Shown here piece by piece: positions 1 through 12,309 of a stretch of DNA of 64,000 bases; within the stretch, counting starts at the first letter, position 1; every line of letters begins with the position of its first letter. The DNA comes from Arachis hypogaea (Eukaryota > Streptophyta > Magnoliopsida > Fabales > Fabaceae). The stretch lies in the NCBI RefSeq assembly GCF_003086295.3, contig NC_092041.1, positions 98,109,827 through 98,173,826 on the forward strand. Direction: 5' to 3'. The notes below the pieces were generated by a model. It was not told the DNA's origin. It made no database searches and saw only the letters and a list, made by a program, of their open reading frames with translations. A program made the position numbers and the translations under genes.

Positions 1-3000
1 GATGGTGGTGCAGGAGTATTTGAAGGCCCTGATGTTGGTGCAGTCATAGGTGCAGCACTCCCTCTACCCCTTCCTCTGCCCATTCTTACTCTTGCTCTTC
101 CTCTGCATCTCCCTCTAACCATCCTGGATCTAGCAATAGGAGTAGCTGCAGATCTATTTGCTTCAACAGCAGCATCAGGTTCATTAGCAGCAGCATCACC
201 GCCTCCAGTTCCAACAGCAACATCAGATCCTTGTGTGCCTTCATGATCTACGACATGAAATACCAATTAATAATAGTTTCTTAATATATGAACAAAATAA
301 GGGAGCAACTAATACCTGTCACTATAAGGTTTGGATAGAGCCTCCTATTGTGTCCGTATTGGCCACAATTACTGCAAGTAATAGAATTTCCAATTCTTCT
401 CTATTTTGTTTATGTTCTGTTTTCATCGGGTTCCCTTATCCTAACCATCCTTGACCTTCCTGGTTTAACTCTGAAAATTGAAGGGATGATGGTATCACAT
501 TGTATCTTTGGCCATATGTTTTCTCCATTGATTGGTGATATTGACTGCCCATATGTAGCAAGGTATGCTGCCTTGCTGTAGTAGTTACTACAATAATCTT
601 TCGGGTTGTCACCCTTCTCAAAAATAGCACAACAAGCATGTGGACAGGGCATACCACACAAGCCCCAAAACCTACAACTACACCTTCCAGCCATCAAATT
701 AACCACAAACCTTTCCATGATCATCATGTTCTTATGGTGGACTTCAAACTTGAGGTCTCCCGCCCATTTAACTTGCCACTCCACAGCTCTAACCGCAATG
801 ATATCTAGCCGTTTCTTGGGTTTTGGCAAAACAGAGCCCTCATACCTCTCTGCCTTCTTTTTTTTCTCTGCAAACCTTGTCATCAAGTAGCACCTAATCC
901 ATTCAAACATAGTCAGAATTGGCTTGTCTCTTGCCTCTAGGATTCTTCCATTGAATGCCTCTGAGATGTTGTTCATCAGCATGTCACTCTTGGCCAGAAA
1001 TGTGAAGTGACTCTTTGTCCACAATTTTGGATCCAAAACAAACAACTTGTCATAACAGTCTCTGTTGATCTCCTTTAGTTGATTCATCCTTCTTTTTCAT
1101 TCTTCCACATAGGTAGCTTTGGCAATAGATAGAATGAGGTCCCTTAGTATAGTACCACCCCCATATGCTTTTTTACAGTTGGCATATAAATGCCTCAAAT
1201 AAAGCCTATGTCCAGTGTTAGCAATAACTTTTGAAATACTTGCATTAGCCCCTGATTTATAGTTTCAGTGCAGAAGACAATATACCCATGTAACAGATTA
1301 ATATAGCATCTAAATATAGCAGATTAATGTTCACAAATATTGCAAATTTATGTAGCAGATTAATATTCACAAACATTGCAGATTTATGTTCACAAACTTA
1401 GCAATTGCATATATGATCATATACATATCAGATTTATATTCACAAACAAAGCAATTGCATATATGATCATATACATAGCAGATTTATATTCCAATCAAAT
1501 TAATTGCAAAAAATTAAGTGCAAACAAATTAATTACAAAAAAATTAAGTGCAAACAAATTAATTAATCCATTTGTGATACCTTTTGTTGGTCACTCATGA
1601 AAATTCACTTTTCCGATTCTCCAATGTCATTTAACAGCATCTCCAGGAACCACCCCCAGCTGTCCTTAGTCTTTGCCTCTACTGTAGCTACGGCAATCGA
1701 AAAGTAATTATCATTCGGATCTCCCAACAATAACTAGTAGCTGCTGTCCATGGTCGCCCTTCAAGTGACAACCATCCACGCCAATAATAGGTCTACAACC
1801 TGCCAAGAAACCTTTCTTGACTGCATCAAGGCACATATACATTCTCATAAATCAGAGCTGGTGTGTAAGAGAAGGCCTATCAACCAATATGCTCAAACTA
1901 GATCTTGGATTTGCCCTAAGTATCTTTGCACAGTAATCCTTTAGCTTAGCATACTGTTGGATTGCCCGCCCATGTACCTCTTCTCTTGCCTTCCTCCTTG
2001 CCCAGTAAGCCTTACCAATACTGATATTGGCCATATATTTGTCTTGGATGGTCTGAATAACTGTTGCAAGCTTCATCTCCTTGCCTCTACTGATGTTGTT
2101 GGCAATCTTCTTTGAGATCCAACTACTTGATGCAAGTCTTCCACTATAGTTCCTTTCACATATATTCTTTCCATTCAAAGTCTTGATCCTGAAATAGTCA
2201 GAACCCCCAATCTTACTTGCAAAACAAACCCACTTGCACTTTCCCTTTCTTCCTTTGCTCCCTAACAGCATCTTTAAATTGACTAAGTGATTTAAATTCT
2301 AGCCCCACCTGAAATTCATACTCTCTATTCATCTCTGCCTCATTGTATTTGGAAAGCCTCCTCTTTTTTATCATATCATCAGAGTCCCCCTCATAACTGT
2401 CTATATCATCAGTCTCATATGCATCAGATATGCCCCTAACTTGCTCATCACCCTCTCTTAAACCTTCATCACCTTCAGCTGTTCCAGCTACTGCAGTTCC
2501 GTCACCATTTACTGGGCCAATAAATCCCACAAATGCATTTGGTTGTGGATCATTATCCTCCACCTCAAATCGAAAGTGATCCTCATGGTCACCATCATCA
2601 GCACTATCATCAAATATCTCGTCTTCAGTAGAATGCTCTGACTCAACATCCACTTCAACCTCTATCAACTCAGAGCCACTGTCTTCACCTTCCCCTAGCA
2701 CATAATCAACATCACTTGAAGTGATTTCAATTCTGTTACTTTCTTTGACTCCATCGACAACGTATACCTCGCAATGTTTGTAGGAACTTGACACCAGTGA
2801 CCTAACCATTCTCATCGCATCCCCATCGGACTTCATCTCTCTAAGACCTAACTTCAAATCCATCTCAGGTTCCTTGTACCATACCCTGGCGAAACCCTTA
2901 TACCCTAGTTGCTTTAGGTGACTGAAAATCTCTTGCATAGACCATTCATCAACGTTAAAATGTAAATCCTCCACAACTATTCCTCCTAAATACTCTAATC

Positions 3001-3064
3001 GGTGTCTACTGTCAACAAATTTACCACCATGGTGGATTTCGATAGTGAAATCTGAATCACCCAT
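1..3064 (-). pseudogene. MULE transposase pseudogene (MuDR/SWIM type)
   Basis: Pieces of a plant MULE transposase appear in order on the minus strand. The N-terminal domain starts at 3064 (MGDSDFTIEIHHGGKFVD) and is followed by an acidic linker. The MuDR DNA-binding domain lies at about 2260-1950 (CKWVCFASKIGGSDYFRIK). The catalytic stretch GVDGCHLKGDHG is near 1795-1750. More core follows at 1260-1087, then a SWIM finger near 620-660, a zinc knuckle near 385-340, and a basic Arg/Gly-rich tail at 230-1. The known family cuts and pastes DNA with a DDE catalytic domain. Breaks seen: a frameshift near 2240, AT-rich sequence at 1262-1600 splitting the core, and a TGA replacing the Trp of a VEEW-like motif just before 1087. 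The knuckle reads C-x2-C-x4-H-x4-Y, with Tyr in place of the last Cys. I chose 3064 as start because the family begins there; an upstream in-frame Met lacks similarity. Confidence 0.8.
1262..1600. repeat. AT-rich intervening sequence with 50-bp tandem repeat
   Basis: This non-coding block splits the transposase core. It has two adjacent 50-bp copies (1379-1428 and 1429-1478) with about five differences, plus the start of a third (1479-1490). A second, shorter tandem pattern built on aattaatt and aagtgcaaac lies at about 1497-1566. It could be a former intron or a later insertion. I could not identify convincing splice sites. Confidence 0.55.
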
Positions 3065-3439
3065 AACTGCATACCAAAAAATATATAATACCATAAATCC
3101 CTTGTCAACCATTTTCAGAAACAAAAGGAAGCTCTAATAAACAATGTGGCAAATTTTTCCAGGAGAAAAAAGAAAAACCCTTCAACGACTGACAAGGTTA
3201 AGCGTTGTCTTACCTAGAAGTAGCACCAACGCCTACGACAACGGCAGTGACACGGAAGACGCAAAACTTTCCAGCAATATTCCAGCGGAATTGATCTCGG
3301 CAGCTGAGGTTGTGGGCAACCAATGAATGTGAATGACTTTTTTTTCTGAGTTTGGAAGAACGAACAATTTTCTTCTAAGTGTGGGAGGGTTATTTTTGTA
3401 CTTCAGAAAACAAGAGTGAAAGAGAATTAGGGATTTCAC

Positions 3440-3618
3440 AAAAAGTTAGAGAATCTCTAATTTAAGAATGGAATATTTCATTAAATCTAACTGTTTGGTC
3501 ACGGTAAGGACCTAATTGAAAAAAAATAGGTTCAGGGACCCAATTAAAAGGAAAAAAAAGTATAGGGACCTAATTGAATATTTCGCGAACCTATAGGGAC
3601 CAACATAGTAATTAAACC
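3440..3618. repeat. Right terminal region of the MULE
   Basis: Short, evenly spaced phrases of the type 'agggacc...aattgaa' recur at about 3505, 3535, 3565 and 3592, up to the end at about 3618. This is the look of MULE terminal sequence. The partner terminus is outside the window, so the exact TIR length is not visible. Confidence 0.5.
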
Positions 3619-4075
3619 TTCCCTAAATGTCTAATAGCATTTTGCATAATATGCCAGACATATAACCCATGATAGATTTTAGGCATTTTTTCTACCCAAG
3701 CACTTGTCACAACAAGATCTTTATCAGTAAAAATAGTTTTAGGCTTTTTTTTTTTTTGCATGTGACCTTCCAAAAATGATTCAAATAGTCACATAAAATA
3801 TTCTTTTGATTCGTCATATAAAAGAGCAGCGCCAAATATTATTATTTTTCGACGATGATTGAATCCACAAAAAATACCTAATGGTCTATTTTCTTTGTTT
3901 GTGCAATATGTAGTATCAAATGTGATTACATCACCAAAGATAGCATAATCAATACCATTTTTGTATCAACCCAAAAAATATTTGTTATTTTTTCTCATTA
4001 TCTAATTGTATAGCATATTAAAACGAGGGATTATCCAGCAGTTATCGATGAAAATACTTTAATAACTACTTGCTT
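3619..4075 (-). pseudogene. FAR1-type transposase relic, C-terminal piece
   Basis: The minus strand encodes a MULE/FAR1 catalytic core: YAIFGDVITFDTTY (first catalytic Asp) near 3930, then IIIFGAALLYDESKEYF, then KTIFTDKDLVVTSAW (second Asp region) near 3720, then YHGLYVWHIMQNAIRHLG at the left end. FAR1/FHY3-type proteins derive from such transposases; here it is only a relic. Two TGA stops stand where the family has Trp (before YKNG and before LFESF). The right edge is cut at 4075 by the gypsy element and continues at 15849; the left edge is cut by the MULE end. Confidence 0.75.
4071..4075. repeat. Target-site duplication tgctt, left copy
   Basis: The five bases tgctt directly precede the LTR terminus at 4076. 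The same five bases follow the other LTR at 15844-15848. This is the 5-bp duplication made by a retroviral-type integrase, and it joins the two FAR1 halves when the element is removed. Confidence 0.9.
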
Positions 4076-7000
4076 TGTAACACCCTACCATACAGAGTCT
4101 TATGCTTAAGTCATAATTCAAAGATGGCAAGGTATTACGACCTCTAAAAATAAAAGTTTAGTACATATAGTAGTATGAATGATTGATTATAACTAGGAGC
4201 CTTTGTAGAAAAAGGGGTAAACAAAAACCGCAACTCGAAAGCGTAACACTTCGATCGATAACGTAACGAACAAGGATAACCAACGCATGATTATATATAT
4301 ATAAAGGAGTGTCAAAAACAGGAATATCAAGACTCAAGATCCGGCTGCGAAGATAACCGGTCCGAGCATAGCAATATATACATATGATAAAATAAGGAAA
4401 CCCCAAAGGAAACCCAAAGGGACACAAATACATAAAACCTATTCTCCAAAATCTCCCATAAGAGGAGTCATCACAGTTTGTATTATTTAATGGAGATAAA
4501 AGTATCTAAGCAAAACATATAAACCAAAACATAGCCCCGAGAACAAAGGATCTTCGCAAATCTAGAAGTCTCCAGCATGCCTCAGCGAGAAACCTCACGT
4601 CCTGCATCTGAAAACCACAAAATCCGCATGGGTGAGAACCAGAGGTCCCCAGCATGGTAACAGCTTCCACATATATAATACATAATAATGGAGGAAAGCC
4701 AAAGGCAATCCTAGAACTTCCTCCAGATAATATCAAAGCTTATAAACAAGCTAAACCATAAAGGGCATCTGACTAAAGATACTTCAGTCTAACTAATACT
4801 TCCCTTTCCAATTTCTTCAAACCTCTCAACCACCAGCAGGAGTATAATATAGCAAACACAGTTATATCAAGCAAGAAATATACAATTAGGAACAAGTAAG
4901 GCATTTAGACAATTAGCAAATAATATGCAGTCAAATAGGCAATCTCAAACAATTCATATAGTATGCATATGATGAATGCCTGTCCCTAGTGGCTGATGAT
5001 ATCATCTGTCGGTTATAGAGCCAACCCGACAAATCCTGGTAGCTAACCATTGGACTGTCCCTCTGTCATGCATCCCCAACTCGAGTTATACTCGTCATAA
5101 ACTTGATCATAATCATGATCTATATTCATCACCCTCACTGGTGAATATTTACGGGGGCGAGCTCATCCGAGTCTTTCACAGTGCCCGGCCACACTTATGA
5201 CATAGGGTCAAAAGAGCTTCGAGTCTCAACCTGGAGCACGTGGTGGCTAGTCACTGCTACTACCCAGGGAAACTCTTATCTCCGATAGTGGAAGTGCAAA
5301 TCACAATTATCAATAATTCAGCATAAACATGCATGAATCCTCATCCATGGATCAACATCCATATCAGTCATCCGGCTCACAGTTAAATCCATAACCAGCC
5401 AATATTCATAGCATACACAGCTATTCAGGCTCACGGTTCAATCCAGAACCAGCCAATTCATAAACAATTACAGCCCTTCGGCCAATGGCATAACAAGCAC
5501 TTCCACCACCATCCTCCACATCTCACATAATCATCAATGATCCTCATTGATTATTCATTTTCCCTTGCTTCACTCGCAAGTTACCACATCCACTAGCTCC
5601 TTCTCTCATAGCTAGGCTTATCATAATGATTTAAGATATAAGTGGTGAGATCGGAGGCTCAGAAGTATGAAATTTGGCTTTTAAAACTCAAAAATCAACT
5701 TTGGGATGAAAACAGGTCCGCGCGTACGCGCACTCCACGCGCACGCGTGGATGGCCTCAAAAACTTCATCGACGCGCAAGCGTCATGCACGCTAACGCGT
5801 GGATTAAAAATTTGCCAATCGACGCGTACGCGTGGGTGTTCTCGTGCCCCAGGCACAACACTGGCACAGTTCTGGCATAACTCTCTGGAAAATGGCTGGG
5901 CATTGGGTGCAGCACAATCGGCGCGCCCGCGCACATCACGCTCACGCGTGGATGGCATTTTCGGGAAGAACGGCGCGCACGCGCCAAGTGCGCCCACGCG
6001 CAAGGGGTCATTCTGCTAAAAATTTTCTAAGTTAAAAGCTGCAGAATTCACCAATTTAAACCCCAATCTTCCAACGGACATAACTTTCTCATTTTAAATC
6101 GTTTTTCACCCGTTCTTCGAACGGCATGGACATCCCGGATCCAATTTCATTTCTAAATAGATTTGGCACAAAACAGAGATCCGTAGTCCAAGTTATGTCC
6201 CACCAAAGTATGCCCAAAAACCATATTTTTCATAAAAACCACAAAGTGCCATTTTCAAAACAAGCCATTTCCAACTCTTTTCAAAATCAATCAAAACATG
6301 CCATTTTCCTCCCTTTTCTTTGAAATCAATCAAAATATATCAATTTCAATATCAAGCCTCCTCAACTCACACATTGACACATTACCACAATATACAAAAT
6401 CACTATCTCATCATTCTAACCCACTTCACCCAAGTGGCTCAAACTCAAATATATTGACATATCACATACTCTTACTCGTGCCAATTCTCAACAACATCAA
6501 TTCCAATAAATCATTATTGTACACAATCAACATCATACTCACCATCAACATGGTTCAACCCACAATTCAACCATAACCAATCATCAAGCATATATCACAA
6601 CATGCATATTTCTCATACATCATACCACCAAGGCATCAATAACCATCATCACATATATGACCACATCATATATCTCAATCATTAATCAACATCAACCATT
6701 CAATGCCTATCTTAGGGCCTCTAGCCTAAGTATTTCCTACCACATTACATATTAGATACGGGAAACCAAAACCATACCTTAGCCGATTTTCCCAAGCTCC
6801 ACCGGAGCACTTCTAAACCACTTATCCACAAGCTCTCAAGGCCTCAACACCTCCAAGAACAGATTTTTCACCACCAAGCCCTTTCCAAGCTTTTCAAAAT
6901 CACCAATCAAGCTCCAATATCCACACATACACAACCTAAGCCACAACCATCATACCCATACACAACATCTCAAAACCCAAACATCATAAAATCACAAATT

Positions 7001-7592
7001 ACACTAGGGTTGAGAATCTTACCACACCCAAGGTCCAAGGAGACAAGATTAACCTTCTTCTTCAAGAGAGTTGGGTCCTATAACATCAAAGAACCCAAAA
7101 TCTCAACATTTCACCCATGAAACTCGAAAATAAGGGCTGAGATTTCGAACAGCAACACGTGGCTTACCTCAAGATTGGTTGTATGGGTTTTGTAGAGCTC
7201 TCCGCGGTGAACGCGTGGCCGCAAACGGAGCGACAATCGGAGCTCTAGATCAAAAGTTATGGTGGTTTGAAGATCAACCAAGGGAGAGAACTTGAGAGAG
7301 TGTTCTTCCTCCCTTTCTCTCAAATTTCAGCTTGTGTGTGTAACAAATGAGGAGAGAGAGTGCTGAAAACTAGGGTTTTGGTTAAGTTATGTTGGGCCAA
7401 GGGCCCGCTTTGGGTCCAATTGGCCCGGTTTGGCCCGTTCGGTCCAATCTTGGTCCGAATTCTATAAAATTGGTACCAAAATTCTCGTCTCAACCTCCTC
7501 TATCATATTTAGCCATAAAAATCACATTTTAGGCTTTCTAGAATAAATTCTCATTTATGGGTTAATTAGCCTTTAATTAACCGGGTTTTACA
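4076..7592 (-). repeat. 3' LTR of the full-length gypsy element (3517 bp)
   Basis: The plus strand starts tgtaacaccc and ends ccgggttttaca, so the minus strand reads TGTAAAACCC...TGTTACA. It matches 12310-15843 throughout. It lacks 17 bp (caaccacgcgtacgcgt) found at 14068-14084, which accounts exactly for the length difference. Open frames within it are incidental. Confidence 0.93.
5717..6004. repeat. CpG-dense palindrome cluster inside the 3' LTR
   Basis: In an otherwise AT-rich LTR this stretch holds about nine near-palindromic units around the consensus ACGCGTACGCGT, for example cgcgtacgcgc, gacgcgtacgcgtggg and ccacgcgcacgcgtgg. The units are self-complementary and alternate purine with pyrimidine. 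Long open frames on both strands here come from the base composition and are not genes. Confidence 0.7.
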
Positions 7593-7606
7593 TTCTACCC
7601 ACCTAA
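7593..7606 (-). other. Polypurine tract next to the 3' LTR
   Basis: The minus strand reads TTAGGTGGGTAGAA directly before the LTR start TGTAAAACCC. A purine-rich stretch at this place primes plus-strand DNA synthesis in LTR retrotransposons. Confidence 0.7.
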
Positions 7607-7628
7607 TTGGGAATTTTGCCCACAAAAT

Positions 7629-10600
7629 TCAAATGCAATTACCTGAGAATAAATGCGGATAGTCCGTTCGCATCTCCGACTCGAGTTCCCAAGTGTGTTC
7701 CTCAACACCGCCTCGACTCCATGCCACTTTGACTAATGAAACCTCTTTTCCACGCAACCGTTTGACACTAGTATCATCAATTCTGACTGGAGCCACTGGA
7801 AGCGTCAAATCTTCCCTCAACTGAACCGATTCAGGTTCCAACACATGGCTAGCATCAGGAGTGTACTTCCGAAGCTGCGACACGTGAAACACGTCGTGCA
7901 GATTCGAAAGATGAGGTGGTAGAGCCATCCGATACGCCACCGGTCCAACCCTCTCCAGGATTTGAAATGGACCAATGTATCGAGGATTCAACTTCTTTGC
8001 CTTAATCGCCCTACCTACTCCCGTAGTCGGAGTAACCTTAAGGAAAACATGGTCTCCTTCCTCAAACTCTAAGGGCTTTCGCCTCTGATCGGCGTAACTC
8101 TTTTGACGACTCTGCGTCGTAAGCATTCTATCACGGATTTTCTTGACTTGTTCAGTAGTCTCAGCTATCATTTCCGGCCCTAACAAGCTTTTCTCTCCAG
8201 CTTCATACCAACATAGTGGAGATTGACATTTCCTCCCATACAAGGCCTCATACGGAGCCATTCCAATGCTCGCATGATAACTATTATTGTATGCAAACTC
8301 CACTAATGGCATATACCGATCCCAACTCGCCGGTTGGTCCAAAACACAAGCTCTCAACATATCCTCTAGTGTTTGGATCGTCCTCTCGGATTGACCATCG
8401 GTTTGAGGATGGTAAGCCGTGCTCAAGCTTAATCGGGTTCCAAAAGCTTTCTGAAATGCACCCCAAAACCTTGAAGTGAAACGAGGATCTCTATCAGAGA
8501 TTATAGTAGCAGGTACACCATGAAGTCTCACAATCTCCTTTATGTATAACCGTGCTAGCTCCTCAAGGGTGTAGGTCATCCGAATGGGTAAAAAGTGAGC
8601 TGACTTCGTTAGTCGGTCCACAATCACCCAGATAGCATCAAAACCAGCCCTAGTCCTTGGCAATCCCGACACAAAGTCCATTGCAATACTTTCCCACTTC
8701 CATTGTGGAATCTCTAAAGGTTGCAACATCCCGGAAGGTCTTTGATGTTCAATCTTTACCTTTTGACAAGTTAAGCACTTTGATACATATTCCGCCACAT
8801 CATTCTTCATACCCGGCCACCAGAACATTGCCTTCAAATCATGGTACATCTTAGTACTTCCCGGGTGAATGGAGAATCCGCTTTTGTGTGCCTCCTTTAA
8901 AATATCTTGCCTCAAAGTGCCCACATCCGGCACAATGATCCTACCCTTGAATCTCCATAACCCATCTTTTTCTTCCGACACTCTCCATTGTTTTCCTTGC
9001 TCATTAGCCGGTAACACCGTCCATAACGCTTCATCATTTTGATGAGCCTTTAGGAGTTCAGACTTAAAGTCACTTGAGATTTCTAATCGGCTCAAACACA
9101 AAGTTCCGGATACTTCTCGAGCACCAATTTTCAGACTCTCAAATCCCTTGAGCAACTTCTCCTCTTGAAGCATCATCCAAGCCGCATATAACGACTTCCG
9201 ACTTAACGCATCCGCCACTACGTTCGCCTTTCCCGGATGGTAATGCAACTCAAAGTCGTAGTCCTTCAACAATTCCATCCACCTTCTCTGCCTCATATTA
9301 AGCTCTTTCTGATCAAAGAGATACTTCAAGCTCTTATGATCAGAGAAAACTTGGAACTTAACCCCATAGAGGTAATGCCTCCACACCTTCAAGGCAAACA
9401 CAACCGCAGCGAGTTCCAAATCGTGCGTAGGGTAACTAACTTCATGAGGTCTCAACTGTCGTGAGGCATACGCCACCACATTACGATGCTGCAACAGCAC
9501 GCACCCTAGACCCTTCAATGAGGCATCACAATACACCTCAAATGGCTCATTTGGCTCGGGTAACACTAACACAGGTGCAGTGGTCAACTTTTTCTTCAAT
9601 GTCTGAAAGCTCTCCTCGCACTCAGGAGTCCAAACAAACGGAGTGTCTTTGCGGGTTAACTTTGTCATTGGCAAAGCTATCTGTGAAAAGCCCTTGATAA
9701 ACCTTCGGTAATAGCCAGCTAAACCCAGAAAACTCCTTATCTCTGTTACGGTGGTTGGTTGCTTCCAATCCATCACAGCCTCCACCTTATGTGGATCTAC
9801 GGCTATCCCCTTCTTACTCACCACGTGACCCAAAAACTTCACCTCACTCTTCCAAAACTCACACTTAGACAGTTTTGCATAAAGTTTCTTCTCCTTTAGA
9901 ATCTGCAACACGGTCCTCAAGTGTTCCGCATGCTCTTCTTTAGTCTTGGAATAAATCAGTATGTCATCAATGAAGACAACAACGAATTTATCTAGAAATG
10001 GACGGAAAACTCTATTCATGCAATCCATGAACACTGCTGGAGCGTTTGTCAACCCGAAAGACATTACAGTGTACTCGTAATGACCATAACGAGTCCTAAA
10101 AGCGGTCTTAGGGATATCCTCACCCCTCACCCTTATCTGGTGATAACCGGATCGCAAGTCGATCTTGGAGAAAACTCCAGCTCCTTGTAACTGATCCATG
10201 AGATCATCAATTCTCGGCAATGGGTACTTATTCTTTATTGTAACCTTGTTCAGCTGCCTGTAATCTACACAGAGCCGCATACTCCAATCCTTCTTCTTCA
10301 CCAGTAACACTGGAGCACCCCACGGAGATACACTTGGGCGTATAAAATTCTTTCCCAACAGATCCTCTAACTGAGACTTTAGCTCGTTCATCTCTAACGG
10401 TGACATCCTGTAAGGAGCACTTGAGATTGGTCCCGCTCCGGGCACCAATTCAATAGCAAACTCAACCTCTCGGTTAGGTGAAAACTCATCAATATCATCA
10501 GGAAACACTTCCGGAAACTCACACACAACCGGAATCTGTTCCAACCTTTGATCATCACCCGAAACACCCGCGGTTAACAACAGGATACCCTGACATTCGG

Positions 10601-12116
10601 TTTCGGAACAGTTCACCATCATCGAATTCAAATAATAATTATTCACCACGATTGGCCCTTCAGTATCTTCCGGCATAAAGTACACCGACTTTGTAGAACA
10701 ATCTAGCAGAACATGGTTCTTAGATAACCAGTCCAATCCCAAGATAAGATCAAGACCAATCATCGGTAAGCAGACCAAATTATGAACAAAATCACGCTGC
10801 TTGAACCTAAAGGAAACTTCCGGGCATCCTAGCCTAGTTACCATGGCTTCGTGGGTAGCATTGTACACTCTTAGATCATAACCTAAAGTTACAATCTTCA
10901 ATCCTAACTCATGGGCTTTCTCAAATGCAATGAATGAATGTGATGCTCCTGAATCAAATAAAGCATTTAAAGTTTGTCCAGCCATTTCACAGTTACATCG
11001 AATAAGTGTCTCGGATCCCTCAACTCCTACAGCTGAAGTGGTGAACACCCGACCAGTCTGTTGTGCTTTTCCAGCACCTTGTTTCTGCTTCTCAGGACAA
11101 TTTACGGCTTTATGCCCCGCCTTTCCACAAGTGTAGCACAAACCCCATCCGGCCTTGCATGGTGCTCCCGGATGGTGACCTCCACACCTAGTACAAGCTT
11201 GATCATTCTGAGGCTGCTTCCCATACTTCTTCCCTTGGGAGTTGTTGTTGTTGTTGGGCCTCCTAAAAGAGCTTCCTCTCTTGAAAGACGGACCTCTAGG
11301 TGCAAAGCTCTTCCCTCGGTTCTGTGGGAATGATCCTCTGTGAAGCCCTTTATCAGCAGTTGCCCTTTTTACACACTCCTCAGCAACCCTACACTTGTTT
11401 ACCAGCTCGGAGAAGGTCCTAATCTCCATTGGTCCCACTGAACTGAAAATATCACTCCGGAGTCCTCCTTCATACTTAACACACTTCCATTCCTCATATT
11501 CCACCGGAGTCCCTTGGCACATACGAGAGAACCTGAACAGCTCCTCAAACTTGTCAGTATACTCTGATATGGACATAGTACCCTGCTTCAGCTGTAACAA
11601 TTCAAGTTCCTTAGCCGTCCTAGCAGAAGTCGGAAAGTACTTCTTATAGAACTCCTCTTGGAAGACATTCCAGGTGATATAATCATCACCCTGCTGCAGA
11701 AGACGTTGGATACCTTGCCACCAATGCGACGCTTCACCGACAAGCATATAGGTAGCAAACTCGACACGCTGTCCTTCAGGCACCACTTGCGCTTGCAGCG
11801 CTCGCTCTATAGCCTGAAACCATGTATCAGCCTCAGTCGGACTAGTAGTTCCCTTGAACTTAGGTGGATTAACCTGCAAAAAGTTTGCCAGTGTCATCGG
11901 GCCCTGAACTCCACCTCCATCATTACCATGGTTGTTCATCTGTTGACCAAGAGCCTCAGCAGTGGCTTGCATAGCAGCAGCCATGTTCTCCAACGCAGTC
12001 ATAAAGTTCACCGGGTCATTAGGGTTATTCTCCGACGCACGAGCATTCGTACGACCTCTCGCACTACCTCTACCGCGTCCACGAGGTGCCATCTGGTTCC
12101 TATACATACCAAACAA
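7629..12116 (-). CDS. Gag-Pol polyprotein, Ty3/gypsy chromovirus
   Basis: This single uninterrupted frame of 1495 residues encodes the capsid and enzymes that copy and insert the element. Domains in order: gag (~80-255); zinc knuckle C-x2-C-x4-H-x4-C (327-340); aspartic protease DSGASHSFI (388-396); reverse transcriptase (~560-770) with FIDD (715-718); RNase H with VYCDAS (861-866) and DHKSL; integrase zinc finger with His1077/His1084 and Cys1114/Cys1117; integrase core D1147, D1208, E1244 (DD35E); and a chromodomain-like tail (~1445-1490). No stop or frameshift was seen. Gag and pol lie in one frame, so there is no recoding site between them. The first Met was taken as start; Met9 (MAPRGRGRG) is an alternative. 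It is expressed from the right LTR, which is the 5' LTR. Confidence 0.95.
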   Translation of the reverse strand: MFGMYRNQMAPRGRGRGSARGRTNARASENNPNDPVNFMTALENMAAAMQATAEALGQQMNNHGNDGGGVQGPMTLANFLQVNPPKFKGTTSPTEADTWFQAIERALQAQVVPEGQRVEFATYMLVGEASHWWQGIQRLLQQGDDYITWNVFQEEFYKKYFPTSARTAKELELLQLKQGTMSISEYTDKFEELFRFSRMCQGTPVEYEEWKCVKYEGGLRSDIFSSVGPMEIRTFSELVNKCRVAEECVKRATADKGLHRGSFPQNRGKSFAPRGPSFKRGSSFRRPNNNNNSQGKKYGKQPQNDQACTRCGGHHPGAPCKAGWGLCYTCGKAGHKAVNCPEKQKQGAGKAQQTGRVFTTSAVGVEGSETLIRCNCEMAGQTLNALFDSGASHSFIAFEKAHELGLKIVTLGYDLRVYNATHEAMVTRLGCPEVSFRFKQRDFVHNLVCLPMIGLDLILGLDWLSKNHVLLDCSTKSVYFMPEDTEGPIVVNNYYLNSMMVNCSETECQGILLLTAGVSGDDQRLEQIPVVCEFPEVFPDDIDEFSPNREVEFAIELVPGAGPISSAPYRMSPLEMNELKSQLEDLLGKNFIRPSVSPWGAPVLLVKKKDWSMRLCVDYRQLNKVTIKNKYPLPRIDDLMDQLQGAGVFSKIDLRSGYHQIRVRGEDIPKTAFRTRYGHYEYTVMSFGLTNAPAVFMDCMNRVFRPFLDKFVVVFIDDILIYSKTKEEHAEHLRTVLQILKEKKLYAKLSKCEFWKSEVKFLGHVVSKKGIAVDPHKVEAVMDWKQPTTVTEIRSFLGLAGYYRRFIKGFSQIALPMTKLTRKDTPFVWTPECEESFQTLKKKLTTAPVLVLPEPNEPFEVYCDASLKGLGCVLLQHRNVVAYASRQLRPHEVSYPTHDLELAAVVFALKVWRHYLYGVKFQVFSDHKSLKYLFDQKELNMRQRRWMELLKDYDFELHYHPGKANVVADALSRKSLYAAWMMLQEEKLLKGFESLKIGAREVSGTLCLSRLEISSDFKSELLKAHQNDEALWTVLPANEQGKQWRVSEEKDGLWRFKGRIIVPDVGTLRQDILKEAHKSGFSIHPGSTKMYHDLKAMFWWPGMKNDVAEYVSKCLTCQKVKIEHQRPSGMLQPLEIPQWKWESIAMDFVSGLPRTRAGFDAIWVIVDRLTKSAHFLPIRMTYTLEELARLYIKEIVRLHGVPATIISDRDPRFTSRFWGAFQKAFGTRLSLSTAYHPQTDGQSERTIQTLEDMLRACVLDQPASWDRYMPLVEFAYNNSYHASIGMAPYEALYGRKCQSPLCWYEAGEKSLLGPEMIAETTEQVKKIRDRMLTTQSRQKSYADQRRKPLEFEEGDHVFLKVTPTTGVGRAIKAKKLNPRYIGPFQILERVGPVAYRMALPPHLSNLHDVFHVSQLRKYTPDASHVLEPESVQLREDLTLPVAPVRIDDTSVKRLRGKEVSLVKVAWSRGGVEEHTWELESEMRTDYPHLFSGNCI

Positions 12117-12294
12117 TCGATATTAAGTTGATCAGTCTCAATATCGGAAGTCTAGTACTTCAAAGTCCCAAATGCATGCTCATGAACGTTTATGCCAATT
12201 ATATCAAGCAGATATACTAATAGCACATAACACACATACAGAGAATGCACAGAAGCATAATCAGTCCATCCCTCAGGCTCTACAGGAACGAACT

Positions 12295-12306
12295 GCTCTG
12301 ATACCA
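12295..12306 (-). other. Primer-binding site, initiator tRNA-Met type
   Basis: The minus strand reads TGGTATCAGAGC three bases inside the 5' LTR end at 12310. This complements the 3' end of plant initiator tRNA-Met, the usual primer for this lineage. It fixes the element's orientation as minus. Confidence 0.93.
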
Positions 12307-12309
12307 TAA

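Larger units (their letters stand above)
1..3618 (-). mobile_element. Mutator-like element (MULE), right part
   Basis: The element runs off the left edge of the window. Its right end lies at about 3618, where terminal sequence reading GGTTTAATTACTATG inward on the minus strand abuts a FAR1-type coding relic. The transposase inside is read on the minus strand with its N-terminus near this end, as in MuDR-type elements. The other terminus is outside the window, so no TIR pair or 9-bp target-site duplication can be checked. The transposase is broken, so this copy is not autonomous. Confidence 0.75.

Noticed and set aside
5642..6035. Overlapping open frames on both strands in the CpG-dense part of the LTRs (also 13876-14286 and 44112-44417)
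   Set aside because: They come from the base composition of the palindrome cluster, lie inside LTRs and shift between copies.
7629..12294. Possible extra env-like frame in the gypsy element
   Set aside because: Gag-pol fills the internal region between the polypurine tract and the primer-binding site; no further frame of size remains.
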